The position numbers and the translations under genes are program-made. Positions 8,752 to 18,041 of a DNA stretch of 64,000 nucleotides are shown in pieces. Source of the DNA: Myxococcales bacterium (GTDB lineage Bacteria > Myxococcota_A > UBA9160 > UBA4427); NCBI GenBank assembly GCA_012959805.1, contig DUCN01000042.1, positions 103,443 to 167,442 of the forward strand, read 5' to 3'. Each line of letters begins with the position of its first letter. Position 1 is the stretch's first letter. The notes beneath the pieces were generated by a model. The model worked only from the letters and a program-made list of their open reading frames with translations, did not search any database and had not been told where the DNA came from.

Positions 8752-9318
8752 ATGACGCGGATGCCGATGTCCTACGTTCTCAGCATCCAACACGATCGTT
8801 CCCACTCCGGAGCCCCCTTGTCCTATACGCCCGAGCAACTCTGCGATCTCGAATCGATTCGCGATGCAGCTCTTCGCTATTGCCGTGGCGTGGACCGGCT
8901 CGATGTCGAGCTGATGAAGTCGGCCTACTGGGCCGAAGCGACCGACGACCACGGTGTCTTCGTCGGCAACGCCTGGGTCTTCTGTGAGAATTGCATGGAG
9001 AGCCATCTGCGGTGGCGCTCGACCAGTCACTGCATTTTCAACCACTCGATCGATCTCGGCTCCGACGGCGTTCGCGCACGGGGCGAAATCTACAATGTCA
9101 CGTACCTCTTCCAACAGGACGTGGATGTTCTCGACACCTGGCACGGCCGCTACCTCGACCTCTATGAAAAACGCGGAGATGAGTGGCGGATTTTGGAGCG
9201 TGTCTGCGTTCACGAAGGCTCCCATAGCGCGCCGATCCAACCCATGGCGTTCGACGCGAGCAAATTTCGCGTAGGTTCTTTCGACCGAGCGACGCCCGGC
9301 CGTCGGATCGGACCATGA
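8752..9318 (+). CDS. NTF2/SnoaL-like protein upstream of ferredoxin
   Basis: About 188 residues with the cone-shaped alpha+beta fold of the SnoaL/NTF2 superfamily: SIRDAALRYCRGVDRLDVELMK, SAYWAEATDDHG, a central CIFNHSIDLG strand and a C-terminal GRYLDLYEKRGDEWRILERV. Members include ketosteroid isomerases, dehydratases and RHO beta subunits. The start is uncertain: ATGs at 8752, 8761 and 8767 lack a clear ribosome-binding site. Its TGA overlaps the ATG of the Rieske ferredoxin (ATGA at 9315-9318). Being in one operon with a ferredoxin and an RHO alpha subunit, it could serve as a beta subunit or act on the product. Confidence 0.8.
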   Translation: MTRMPMSYVLSIQHDRSHSGAPLSYTPEQLCDLESIRDAALRYCRGVDRLDVELMKSAYWAEATDDHGVFVGNAWVFCENCMESHLRWRSTSHCIFNHSIDLGSDGVRARGEIYNVTYLFQQDVDVLDTWHGRYLDLYEKRGDEWRILERVCVHEGSHSAPIQPMAFDASKFRVGSFDRATPGRRIGP

Positions 9319-9641
9319 TCGAATCGGAAAAGCGCCGTGTGCCGTATCGAGCGCTCTCCAACGGCCAGATGATCGTCGTCGACGTCGAAGGTGAGGCGAT
9401 CCTCGTCTGTCGGGTCGAAGGTCGCTACCACGCACTCCGGGATCTTTGTAGTCATGCGGACCAAGCCCTTTCCGAAGGGCGGCTCCGAGGCCACACGATC
9501 TACTGCCCACTCCACGGCTCGCGATTCGACGTTCGAACCGGCGAATGCCTCTCGCCACCCGCTACCTTCAGCGTCAAGCGCTTTCTCGTCGAAGAAAGTG
9601 ACGAGGGCCTATTCGTTTCCCGGGCTCGCGAGGAGGACTAA
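9315..9641 (+). CDS. Rieske 2Fe-2S ferredoxin
   Basis: A 108-residue soluble Rieske-type ferredoxin. The cluster ligands are Cys45/His47 (CSHADQAL) and Cys64/His67 (CPLHGSRFD), in the normal spacing for oxygenase ferredoxins. It passes electrons to the terminal oxygenase. It overlaps the NTF2-like gene by four bases and is followed after 5 bases by the RHO alpha subunit at 9647, so it should be translated with that enzyme. It is the only ferredoxin recognised in the window; a reductase to recharge it is not visible. Confidence 0.93.
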   Translation: MIESEKRRVPYRALSNGQMIVVDVEGEAILVCRVEGRYHALRDLCSHADQALSEGRLRGHTIYCPLHGSRFDVRTGECLSPPATFSVKRFLVEESDEGLFVSRAREED

Positions 9642-9646
9642 CGGCG

Positions 9647-10990
9647 ATGAATCATGTACTCGCCCGAGCCAACGTCATTCACACGCCCGCCCCGGTTGCG
9701 GCCCAGCCGATCACGGCGGATCGATACATTTCGACCGATTGGCTGGCGCGAGAAGCCGATCGCATCTGGCCTCGCGCATGGCTCTTCGCCGGCCTCGAAC
9801 GGGATCTTGCGGAGCCTGGCGATTACCGCGTGTTCAACATCGCGTACGAGTCCATTCTCATCACGCGAACCGAGCCCGGCGAGCTCGCTGCGTTCTTCAA
9901 TGTCTGTCAGCATCGCGGCGCGCGGGTCGTGGTCAATGACCATGGATGGGTCAAGAACTTCGTTTGTCCATACCACGGTTGGACATACGGCTACGACGGC
10001 CATCTCGATCACGTGCCCGACCCGGAACGGTTTACGGGCGGCATCGACTGCGAAAAGCGATCGCTGCGTCCCATTCGCGTAGGGGCTGTGGGTGGACTGG
10101 TCTGGATTTGCATGGACGAAGCGGCGCCCTCTCTCACCGACTTTCTCGGCGAAGCATGGCAAGCGGTCGCCGCCTATCACCTGGAAGACATGACGCTCTA
10201 CGAGGATCAGACCGTCGAGCTCGATTGCAACTGGAAGGCGGTCTTCGACAATTTCGGCGAACTCTATCACGTCGACCACATCCATCCCCAACACGAGCTT
10301 CTATTTGATTGCCCGACGGCCGAGAACCATCTCTTCGACTACGGCCATACCGGTGTCGTGATCGACGGCCACACAGTCAACACCCGCATGCCGATCCCAG
10401 AGAAGCCGAATCCATATCTGAAAGGACAGCTGAGGATGTTCGGAGGCGACCCGGATGCCTACGATGGCCGCGTCCTGGAGATTCGGACAGACATCCCGCG
10501 CCTGCGTCGCGAGGCGGGACCGCGCCTCGGCTGGTGCTACGACGACATGTCGGACCTTCGGCTCAGCGATATCGAGCAGTACAACTTTTTCCCGAACACG
10601 ATGATCACCGTCCAACCCGACGACGCAATCGTGATGCGCACACGCCCCCATCCGACCGATCCAAACAAGTGTTTCTGGGACAAACTCACGTTCCGCCGAC
10701 AACCGCGCGCCGAAGTTGCCGACCGGGCCAATGTCGCATTCGAACCCCACGATCCAGCCGACGTTGCCGACGTACCCCGCCCGGAACACGACCAATTCAC
10801 GCAGGACGAGATCATCGCCGGGAATAAATCGATGACGATCACCATCGATCAGGACATCCACCTCATTCGCGACATCCAGGCCGGCATGCGATCTCGAGGC
10901 TTTCGCGACGCGAAGCTCTGCGACGACGAGATCCGAGTCCAGCACTATCACGATTGGTTGAATCACTGGATGGGAGACCGAAGCGAATGA
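9647..10990 (+). CDS. Rieske ring-hydroxylating oxygenase alpha subunit
   Basis: A 447-residue RHO catalytic subunit. Rieske ligands are Cys87/His89 (CQHRGARVV) and Cys107/His110 (CPYHGWTYGYDG). The iron site is NWKAVFDNFGELYHVDHIH, with His208 and His213 as probable ligands. It is the last gene of the operon NTF2-like / ferredoxin / oxygenase, the only RHO here with its own ferredoxin. The architecture resembles carnitine-, choline- or salicylate-type oxygenases as well as polycyclic-substrate enzymes, so the substrate cannot be assigned. Confidence 0.93.
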   Translation: MNHVLARANVIHTPAPVAAQPITADRYISTDWLAREADRIWPRAWLFAGLERDLAEPGDYRVFNIAYESILITRTEPGELAAFFNVCQHRGARVVVNDHGWVKNFVCPYHGWTYGYDGHLDHVPDPERFTGGIDCEKRSLRPIRVGAVGGLVWICMDEAAPSLTDFLGEAWQAVAAYHLEDMTLYEDQTVELDCNWKAVFDNFGELYHVDHIHPQHELLFDCPTAENHLFDYGHTGVVIDGHTVNTRMPIPEKPNPYLKGQLRMFGGDPDAYDGRVLEIRTDIPRLRREAGPRLGWCYDDMSDLRLSDIEQYNFFPNTMITVQPDDAIVMRTRPHPTDPNKCFWDKLTFRRQPRAEVADRANVAFEPHDPADVADVPRPEHDQFTQDEIIAGNKSMTITIDQDIHLIRDIQAGMRSRGFRDAKLCDDEIRVQHYHDWLNHWMGDRSE

Positions 10991-11020
10991 CGACGGGCAT
11001 CACATTTCTCCGCTGCGCTC

Positions 11021-11533
11021 CTAGCGGACTCCAGTAGCCGCTCTCGCTCTCGTGCGTTCGCTAAACGCTTCGAGGGTGAATGCGGGATCGGCGGCCGGCG
11101 GCTCCTGCGAATAACACACAGTGTCGTAGAAATCGCGCAGTGCGGCGACCTGCCCATCGCAGATTTCCATCACCCCCGCGATATGCGGCGTCATCAAATC
11201 AGCGCCTGAAACGGCCCAGTGATGGTCGATCCGTTCGGTAAAGACGACCCCGTTGCGCCCGCGCTCGCCCGGTCGACTGGCGATATGGAGCAGGTCCACA
11301 CTGAAATGAGTCATGTCCGCCAACAGCGGCAACTCACTCGCGAAGCCCCCCTTCGCCATCAACTCCAGAACTTCGGCCTGGCCACGGAGCGTCGGCAGGC
11401 CGCTATTGGCCCAGACGAAATCCGGCGTACAAAGATCCTTCACCCGGGTCGCGAAGTCCCCATCCTCGATTGCCATCAGAAGCCGGAGCGCCAAGCGCTC
11501 GTCGTCGTTCAACGCCACTTCGAGATCAATCAT
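11021..11533 (-). CDS. SnoaL/limonene-epoxide-hydrolase-like protein
   Basis: A 170-residue NTF2-fold protein. The start is ATG 11533, preceded by GGAGG six bases upstream; longer readings begin with unrelated residues. It contains MAIEDGDFATRVKDL, CTPDFVWANSG, TLRGQAEVLELM, then a strand with FTERIDHHW and a final MEICDGQVAALRDFYD. ERIDHHW and LRDFYD resemble the R-x-D and W-R-D-Y-F-D elements of limonene-1,2-epoxide hydrolases, so an epoxide hydrolase or dehydratase role is possible. It is convergent with the RHO at 9647 and divergent from the P450 at 11750. Confidence 0.8.
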   Translation of the reverse strand: MIDLEVALNDDERLALRLLMAIEDGDFATRVKDLCTPDFVWANSGLPTLRGQAEVLELMAKGGFASELPLLADMTHFSVDLLHIASRPGERGRNGVVFTERIDHHWAVSGADLMTPHIAGVMEICDGQVAALRDFYDTVCYSQEPPAADPAFTLEAFSERTRARAATGVR

Positions 11534-11749
11534 GCTCGCCTCCCCCGGATGCATCTCCGGCGAGGGCATGATTCCGCGCGACACCTCGACGAGCAAGCCC
11601 TGACTCCAGGAGTCCTTACTCACATTGGCGCATCGTCTGCTGGCGGACCCATCAGTGAGGTCGTGGGAACGCTGGGTGTCCCCGGATCATGTCGACTCGC
11701 ATCGTTGGAAACATCGGATAGGCTACTCAAAAGTGATTGGGAGAAAAAT

Positions 11750-13048
11750 ATGTCCGCGACCGCCGAGAACCAAGCCGACCTGTCCAACATTCAGCTCTCC
11801 AGCCCGGAAACGCTGATCGATCCATGGGAAACCTATCGACGCCTCAGGGATGAAGCGCCCGTTTTCCGTGCAGAGGACCTCGGGCTAACGATCGTGACGC
11901 GATACGACCTGATCATGGAGGTGCTCAAGGACCCGACGACCTACTCGAACGCGTCTCCCTTCGTCGCACAAGTGCAAATTCAAAGCATGCTTGCCGCCCC
12001 GCCCGACATCCTGGAAGAACTCATGGCGCTCCAGGCCGATCGCGTGCCCCAGGCGAATACCCTCCTGACCGCCGATCCTCCCGTCCACGGCCGATATCGA
12101 TCACAGATCAGTGGGCTCTTCTCAGCCGGGCGGGTCAAAAAAATGCAACCCTATGTGGACCAGATCGTCGCCGAGGCCATCGATGGCTTCATCGACGAGG
12201 ACGGTCCGGTCGACTTTGCCCAGCGCTTCGCCTTTCCCGTGCCTCTGCGGATCATTGCCGATCGGCTGGGCATACCGCCGGAGGATCGCGATTTCTTCTC
12301 CGAGGAAGCGACCGCCATGGCCTCGCTATTGCGGATGAAGGCGTCACCGCCGGACGAGATGCTGCGACGCGCCAAGCAGAACAAGAAATTTGAGAAGTTC
12401 TTGATCGCTCTCGTCGACAAACGACGGGGCGATCCAAAAGACGACCTGTGCAGTGCGCTCGGCGCCGCTCGCCTCGAGGACGAAGATCGCACTTTCAACG
12501 ACGGAGAAATCTGGAGCATCCTGACTCAGTTTCTCGTCGCCGGGCACGAGACGACGACGAGTACCTTCGGGTTTGCGATGGAACTCCTGTGCAAGAACCC
12601 GGAGATCCAGGACCGAATTCGCGGCGATGAAAAACTCATCCGCAATTTCGTCGAGGAGGCGCTCCGACTCGAAGCGCCGGTGCAGGGCTTGCCGCGCCTG
12701 GTTACACGAGACACCGAGCTATGCGGGGTACCCCTCAAAAAAGGCGAGACCCTGATGCTGCGCTACGGCGCCGGAAACCGGGACGAACGGCAATTTCCGA
12801 ACCCGGACGAAGTCGATCTCGACCGACCCCATCCCGGCGCCCACCTCTCGTTTGGATCGGGGACCCATCATTGCCCGGGCGCCCCGCTCTCCCGGCAGGA
12901 ACTCAACCGAGGAATTCTCGCGATCCTCGAACGAATGGAGAATTTCCGGCTCTCGTCCGCGCATCCAGCACCGAAACCGGAGCCCAGCTTGATCCTGCGA
13001 AATCTCCCGGAGCTCTGGATCGAGTTTGACCGGCGCAGCGTGTCGTGA
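11750..13048 (+). CDS. Cytochrome P450
   Basis: A 432-residue soluble bacterial class I-type P450. Landmarks: I-helix AGHETT (264-269), K-helix ExxR Glu303/Arg306, and the haem loop FGSGTHHCPG with Cys375 as thiolate ligand. The ATG at 11750 is chosen because the sequence before it is unlike any P450; the upstream signal is the weak GGGAG. It would hydroxylate or epoxidise a hydrophobic substrate using electrons from a ferredoxin and reductase not encoded next to it. It stands alone, with a 670-base mostly decayed region downstream. Confidence 0.93.
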   Translation: MSATAENQADLSNIQLSSPETLIDPWETYRRLRDEAPVFRAEDLGLTIVTRYDLIMEVLKDPTTYSNASPFVAQVQIQSMLAAPPDILEELMALQADRVPQANTLLTADPPVHGRYRSQISGLFSAGRVKKMQPYVDQIVAEAIDGFIDEDGPVDFAQRFAFPVPLRIIADRLGIPPEDRDFFSEEATAMASLLRMKASPPDEMLRRAKQNKKFEKFLIALVDKRRGDPKDDLCSALGAARLEDEDRTFNDGEIWSILTQFLVAGHETTTSTFGFAMELLCKNPEIQDRIRGDEKLIRNFVEEALRLEAPVQGLPRLVTRDTELCGVPLKKGETLMLRYGAGNRDERQFPNPDEVDLDRPHPGAHLSFGSGTHHCPGAPLSRQELNRGILAILERMENFRLSSAHPAPKPEPSLILRNLPELWIEFDRRSVS

Positions 13049-13451
13049 TTGGTCCGGAAATGAGCCAGAATCCTCGATTGTCGTAGCTAAATAGACCCCC
13101 TTTTTCGCATCCTACGAAATCGCGAACAACAAACTGGCAATGCCCCTATGAGGGGCCCTGAGACGCGCTCGTTTCGATAGCAACCGGCCGGTCAGGCATA
13201 GCGCGAACACCCGGGAGGGTGAGCCCTGCGTGGTCTGAATCATAAATTTGACACGTGTTCTCATTTTGAACTGCTCGCATCGCCGACCTCCTGCGCATCC
13301 TTTGCACACGATGCCAAGAGATCGCAGACGGAGCGGCCGATGGAGTTTCCCTTCTGGGTCACGAAGAGTTGACTTCCCGTTGAACGATTCCAGCGCGCCC
13401 GCCCGGGTTCCCACCGACCGACTGATCGCGTACTCCCGGCTCGAAGCACCC
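13049..13451. other. Intergenic region without recognised gene
   Basis: Between the P450 and the transporter remnant I find no convincing coding sequence on either strand. The only local structure is a short hairpin, GCCCCT-ATG-AGGGGC near 13142-13156. The stretch probably contains further decayed sequence of the transporter gene whose end is recognisable at 13452. Confidence 0.5.
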
Positions 13452-13679
13452 CAGTTCGCAATCGCCTTGATCGGATTCGATGCAACGCGAGGTGTGGTCA
13501 ACTCTCGCGAAGCGATCGATGGCCTACGCTTCTTCTTTGCGGGAGCGCCCATGGCATGCTTCCTTGGAGGCCTTTTGATTGTGCGGGGCTACCCGCTGAC
13601 CTCCACACGCCACACGGAGTTGCGGACAAAGCTCGCCGGTCGATCTGCGGCGAACTCTGCACCGAACAGGGCCAGTTGA
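13452..13679 (+). pseudogene. C-terminal remnant of a GPH/MelB-type MFS transporter
   Basis: The plus strand encodes QFAIALIGFDATRGVVNS, EAIDGLRFFFAGAP, a hydrophobic last helix MACFLGGLLIVRG and the tail YPLTSTRHTELRTKL. This matches the last two membrane helices and cytoplasmic tail of glycoside-pentoside-hexuronide (GPH) symporters; the intact transporter at 33524-34918 has the equivalent WIGFDAGLGVDNSPAAI ... WNYPLD. The preceding residues in the same frame lack membrane helices, so at least ten helices are missing. I interpret it as a truncated relic. Confidence 0.6.
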
Positions 13680-13721
13680 TCACGAGTCGAGCAAAGGCAA
13701 TCTCAATCGAGGAGCCCGATC

Positions 13722-15005
13722 ATGAACGCCGAGAGCATCGAAAACCTGAAGCGGCTCATGGAGTACGAAGCCAGCCGCGAGGCGCCGCCTGACGGATTCC
13801 CCTTCCTCCCCGACATTCCGGGTGGCCGCTACACCGATACGCGATTCTACGAACTCGAGAGGCAACACATCTGGCGCAAGAGCTGGCTACTCGCCGCGCA
13901 TCTCGACGAGGTTCCAGAGGCGGGCTGTTTCCGCCTTTGGGACAACGCGGGGCAACCCGTCATCATCGTTCATGGAGAGGACGGAGAGATCCGCGCGTTC
14001 TACAACACGTGCAGTCACCGTGGCGCCCCCGTCGTCACCGAGTCCTCCGGCAAATCACGCCGCTTGATTTGCAAATATCACGCCTGGACGTACGCGCTCG
14101 ACGGGTCTCTCCAGGGCTATCGCAATCCCGAGGACTTCGCCGGATTGGATAAATCATGTCGCGGTCTTCGCCCGGTTCGCTGTGAACGCTTCGGCAACCT
14201 GATCTTCGTCAACTTCGACGATGAAGCGCCGTCTCTACAGGAGTGGCTCGGTCCGATCGCGGAGGAGTGGCGCGAGTTCCAGTTCGACCGCTGCCGACTA
14301 ACCGGTCGCCACATCTTCGATCTCAACTGCAATTGGAAGATCGCGATGGAGGCGAACACTGAGGTGTATCACGTCCCGGTGATCCATTCGACGACGGTGG
14401 CTCCGATCCTCGACGATCGACGTAACGTCAACACGCTCTATCCGAACGGCCACGGTCGCATGATCGCCCCCGGCCACAAAGACGGCCCACTTCCCCGCGT
14501 GACCGATCCGCGGGCGCAGCTGCCGGAGATCGAAACCGTGGGCGAGATCGGCCGCACCTGCACCCAGTCCTACGGCATCTTTCCGAATTGGGTATCGCCC
14601 CTCAACGAGCGCACGCTGCCGCCTCTACTTTTCTGGCCCAATGGCATCAATCGATCCCGCATCGAGACCTGGACGATGGTGCATGACTGGGGTGACGGAC
14701 CGAAGCCAAAGATCGTCGACCAATGGACCAACGCCGACGGCTCCGAACTCGGCGCGGTCCTCCTCGAGGACACTCAATTCGGCGAAGCGATCCAGAAATC
14801 GGTCGAGTCCTATGGCTTTGTGGGCGTACCCCTCAGTTATCAGGAAGCTCGCATCTACCATTGGCACCAATCCGCCGATCGACTGATCGGCGTGGAACTG
14901 ATCCCGAAGGAGCTGCGCGTCGATCCGGTCATTACGGACGACTGGATCCACCCCAATGATCCCCGTCTCGAACAGATGAAGGCGTTGCCGACGGACGATG
15001 CTTGA
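13722..15005 (+). CDS. Rieske ring-hydroxylating oxygenase alpha subunit
   Basis: A 427-residue RHO. Rieske ligands: Cys97/His99 (CSHRGAPVV) and Cys117/His120 (CKYHAWTYALDG). Iron-site segment: NWKIAMEANTEVYHVPVIH, with His217 and His222. GAGGAG precedes the ATG. It is the first gene of an apparent operon with a SnoaL-like protein (15164) and a zinc-type dehydrogenase (15627), suggesting hydroxylation, rearrangement or hydration, and then alcohol oxidation. It is a different subfamily from the RHOs at 1944 and 27658, which carry CAFHG. Confidence 0.92.
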   Translation: MNAESIENLKRLMEYEASREAPPDGFPFLPDIPGGRYTDTRFYELERQHIWRKSWLLAAHLDEVPEAGCFRLWDNAGQPVIIVHGEDGEIRAFYNTCSHRGAPVVTESSGKSRRLICKYHAWTYALDGSLQGYRNPEDFAGLDKSCRGLRPVRCERFGNLIFVNFDDEAPSLQEWLGPIAEEWREFQFDRCRLTGRHIFDLNCNWKIAMEANTEVYHVPVIHSTTVAPILDDRRNVNTLYPNGHGRMIAPGHKDGPLPRVTDPRAQLPEIETVGEIGRTCTQSYGIFPNWVSPLNERTLPPLLFWPNGINRSRIETWTMVHDWGDGPKPKIVDQWTNADGSELGAVLLEDTQFGEAIQKSVESYGFVGVPLSYQEARIYHWHQSADRLIGVELIPKELRVDPVITDDWIHPNDPRLEQMKALPTDDA

Positions 15006-15163
15006 GCGCGCACGAGCGAGTCGGCCCGCTCGCTGGGCTTGGAACCACTATGCAGAGAAGCGCCTAGCGAGTATCGTTGATTCAACAACCGCCCCGTTCC
15101 CTTCGTGCGAGAACGATTCGGCACCCTTTGCGACCAACGACCGACCACTTCTCGGAGCCCCCA

Positions 15164-15595
15164 GTGAGTCAAACTTCGATCACGGATCTCATTCATGACT
15201 ATGCAGACGCCGTCGTGTGTCGCGACGGAGCACGCTGGGCTGCCACTTGGGATGCAGACGGCGTCTGGGATCTAGGGGGTGGATTCAAAGTCGAGGGCCG
15301 AGACGCAATTTTCGATTTATGGAAGGGGGCGATGGGCGGATTCGAGACAGTGATCCAGACCGTCCTCAACGGACGCGTCGAAATCGACGAAGCATCCGGA
15401 CGCGGCCATGGCCGCCAGTATATTCAGGAGCACTTCGAAAAGTCGAAAGGCGAATTCGGCATCATGGTCGCCTACTACGACGACGAGTATGTTCGACGCG
15501 GCGACCAATGGCTTTTCGCTAGCCGCAAGCTGGTACCGCTCTACCAGGGGCTGCCGGACTTGTCTGGAAAGTTTCTCACCGCAGACTCCGCCTGA
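15164..15595 (+). CDS. SnoaL/NTF2-like protein, GTG start
   Basis: A 143-residue SnoaL-like protein: ITDLIHDYADAVVCRDGARW, ATWDADGVWDLGGG, GRDAIFDLW, a long strand with GRVEIDEASGRGHGRQYI, and DDEYVRRGDQWLFASRKLVPLY. I place the start at GTG 15164, with GGAG six bases upstream (ctcGGAGcccccaGTG); earlier in-frame codons add a non-conserved arginine-rich stretch. It lies between an RHO and a dehydrogenase in one operon. It may be an isomerase or dehydratase, or a beta-subunit-like partner of the RHO. Confidence 0.8.
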   Translation: MSQTSITDLIHDYADAVVCRDGARWAATWDADGVWDLGGGFKVEGRDAIFDLWKGAMGGFETVIQTVLNGRVEIDEASGRGHGRQYIQEHFEKSKGEFGIMVAYYDDEYVRRGDQWLFASRKLVPLYQGLPDLSGKFLTADSA

Positions 15596-15626
15596 GCAAT
15601 TCCCTGAACGACGCCGGAGATCCTCT

Positions 15627-16685
15627 ATGAAGGCCGTGTTGATGCAGCGGGGCAAACTCTGGGTAGAAAACGTCGACGACCCGACGCCCGGTCCCGGTGA
15701 GGTACTCGTCAAGTCGCTGGCGTGCGGAATCTGCGGCTCCGACCTGCACGCCGTACGCCACACCGAAGACTTCGTCACGACGAGCCGCGAAGCCGGCGGA
15801 GCCTTCAAGCTCACGACCTTCGACCCCGTCGTCCTTGGCCACGAATTCTGTGCGGAGGTCGTCGACTATGGCCCAAATGCCAAGGGCCCAGACACCGAGC
15901 GACGATTCTCTTCCGGCCAACTGGTCTGCTCCATTCCGATGCTGCTGCGTTCGCAGCCATTGGCAATCGGATATGACGAGAAGGTTCCCGGCGGCTTCGC
16001 CGAGTACATGGTGCTCTCGGAGCGCATGATGCGCCCAGTGCCCGAGGGCACGCCCGTCACCGCTGCCGCCTTGACCGAGCCGATGGCCGTCGGACTCCAC
16101 GCGATCAACAAAGCGCGGTTGAATGGGCGCGAAGCAATCCTCGTCATCGGAACAGGCCCCGTCGGACTCGCCGTCTTGACGGCGCTTTCGGGGACGCACC
16201 AGGGGCCGATTATCGCCTCGGACCTCTCGCCGGGTCGCCGACACTTCGCGCAAAGGCAAGGGGCCGATGCAGCACTCGATCCGAGTGTCGAGGATCCCTT
16301 TGCGCATCAAGACATCAAGCGGGCCAAAGAACTCGTCATCTTCGAGTGCGTGGGGGTTCCAGGCATGCTCGACCGCCTCTTTCTCGACGCGCCGCAAGAT
16401 GCGCGAATCATCGTCGTGGGCGTCTGCCTGCAGGCCGACCAGATCCGGCCGATGATCGCGATCAACAAGGAACTCTCCTTGCAGTTCGTACTCGGTTATT
16501 CCATGGAAGAGTTCGACACCAGCCTGCGAGCCATCGCCGACGGACGCTTCGACGTCGCACCAATGGTGACGAGCGAGGTCGGCCTCGACGACGTTGAAGC
16601 CACGTTTCGATCGCTCGCCGACCCGGAAGCCGACGCGAAGGTCGTCGTAAACCCATGGCTCGACCCCGGCCGGAATCGCGACTGA
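15627..16685 (+). CDS. Zinc-type alcohol dehydrogenase (MDR family)
   Basis: A 352-residue zinc-dependent alcohol dehydrogenase. Catalytic zinc elements are Cys36-Gly-Ser-Asp and Gly71-His-Glu73; the NAD(P) loop is GTGPVG (175-180). The four-cysteine structural-zinc lobe is not obvious, the region instead reading YGPNAKGPDTERRFSSG. It would oxidise an alcohol formed by the operon's oxygenase, with NAD(P). It ends 44 bases from the stop of the convergent RHO at 16729. Confidence 0.9.
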   Translation: MKAVLMQRGKLWVENVDDPTPGPGEVLVKSLACGICGSDLHAVRHTEDFVTTSREAGGAFKLTTFDPVVLGHEFCAEVVDYGPNAKGPDTERRFSSGQLVCSIPMLLRSQPLAIGYDEKVPGGFAEYMVLSERMMRPVPEGTPVTAAALTEPMAVGLHAINKARLNGREAILVIGTGPVGLAVLTALSGTHQGPIIASDLSPGRRHFAQRQGADAALDPSVEDPFAHQDIKRAKELVIFECVGVPGMLDRLFLDAPQDARIIVVGVCLQADQIRPMIAINKELSLQFVLGYSMEEFDTSLRAIADGRFDVAPMVTSEVGLDDVEATFRSLADPEADAKVVVNPWLDPGRNRD

Positions 16686-16728
16686 AATCCCCGGCGCGCG
16701 GGCCGGCGCCTAACGTGCTGATCGGCGC

Positions 16729-17922
16729 CTAGGGAGCCGGGACGATGCCGCGCGTGAACAGGTCGTCGAGATCCGCGTCGTCGGTCTCGAGGATGGCGTC
16801 TACCCAGCGATGGAAGCGCTGACCGCCCAGTTCGTTGCGACCGAAGAGGACGTCTTCTGTCGAACCACTCTTGATTGCGTTCTGGATCTGTTTCCCCGTC
16901 GCGTAGTCCTCGTCGCGCACGACTTCAAGCAGGAAAGCCATCTGCTCCTCAACGAGCTTCTGCGATTCGGGAGTGGGCTCATCGATCGCGAGGAAGTTCT
17001 GGATGGTCTTGGACTCGTCAGGCGTGTCGCCGGGAATGAGCTGTGAAACCATGAAGAGCTTTCCACCGGCGTCGAAATCGGCGATCGAGATATGAGGAAA
17101 GATCGTCCAGACCCCCCCAATGATCTGTTCGAGTGGCCACTCGTCTTCGGGTATTGAATCCAATTCGAGCAACCCCGGATTCGGCATCGACACCCTCTGA
17201 TGCGGACCATACGCATCGTAGAGTGCATCACTCGGCATATCCGGCCCGAAGGATTCGCGATGCAGAATCGGCAGATGATAAAAGTCGAGGTAACCGTCAT
17301 AGGCGACCTTCCAACCCGGACCGTCCACGACCTGTCGACCAACGAGATGGGTATCCGCAAGTCCGAGGCTCTCTAGTAGTTCGTCATAACCACCGAGAAA
17401 ACGATCGAAGTCGATCGAACACTTCGGCGTCAACACACCCCAGATCAGGCCCGCACGCTCGAAGACCGGTAGCGGCGTAAGGCCATGGCATTTCTTGTCG
17501 ATCGTCCCGAAATCCTTCTCATTGTTGATCCCCAGGAGCGAGCCCTTGTTGTCATACGACCATGCGTGGTACGGACAGATAAACCGCGACGCGTTCCCGC
17601 TTCCCTCTTTCGCGACGATCGCCCCGCGATGGCGGCAGACATTCAAGAAGGCGCGCATGGTGCCGTCGGAAGCCCGCGTCAGCAACACCGGGACGCCAGC
17701 CAGGTTCATCGATCGATAGTCACCCACTTCTCGAAATTCGGCCGAAAACGCAAACACCAAAGGAAGACGACGAAAGATGAGTTCCATTTCGCGATGCCAG
17801 CGGTCGTCATCGACATAATGAGCGGATGGCACCCGATGGACATCGACAGCCTGATCGACACTTCCGGCCTTCACGTGCTCCAGGTTACGCCGCGCCATCT
17901 GGATCAACTCTTTGCGATTCAT
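16729..17922 (-). CDS. Rieske ring-hydroxylating oxygenase alpha subunit
   Basis: A 397-residue RHO. Rieske ligands: Cys96/His98 (CRHRGAIVA) and Cys116/His119 (CPYHAWSYDNKG). The catalytic domain carries GWKVAYDGYLDFYHLPILH with the two iron-binding histidines. GGAGGAG lies just upstream of the ATG at 17922. It lies downstream of the SDR at 18042-18899 on the same strand and may be expressed with it. It belongs to the shorter RHO type without the internal segment seen at 1944. Confidence 0.92.
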   Translation of the reverse strand: MNRKELIQMARRNLEHVKAGSVDQAVDVHRVPSAHYVDDDRWHREMELIFRRLPLVFAFSAEFREVGDYRSMNLAGVPVLLTRASDGTMRAFLNVCRHRGAIVAKEGSGNASRFICPYHAWSYDNKGSLLGINNEKDFGTIDKKCHGLTPLPVFERAGLIWGVLTPKCSIDFDRFLGGYDELLESLGLADTHLVGRQVVDGPGWKVAYDGYLDFYHLPILHRESFGPDMPSDALYDAYGPHQRVSMPNPGLLELDSIPEDEWPLEQIIGGVWTIFPHISIADFDAGGKLFMVSQLIPGDTPDESKTIQNFLAIDEPTPESQKLVEEQMAFLLEVVRDEDYATGKQIQNAIKSGSTEDVLFGRNELGGQRFHRWVDAILETDDADLDDLFTRGIVPAP

Positions 17923-18041
17923 CCGTCGTCTCCTCCGAAATCGTTCGGAATCGGTCGCGAGCTCAAGGTCGAAGAAGCGCCCGAAGCAACCAGTGTACGT
18001 TCGCGGAAGAGACCCGACCAGCGGCTACTCAAGGCGCTGAC

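Noticed and set aside
15576-16397. A 273-codon minus-strand open frame
   Set aside because: Antisense to the zinc dehydrogenase. Long antisense frames are expected in high-G+C genes.
16705-16729. GGCGCC repeated 13 bases apart as a terminator
   Set aside because: The possible stem is only six pairs and the repeat includes stop-codon sequence; too weak to call.
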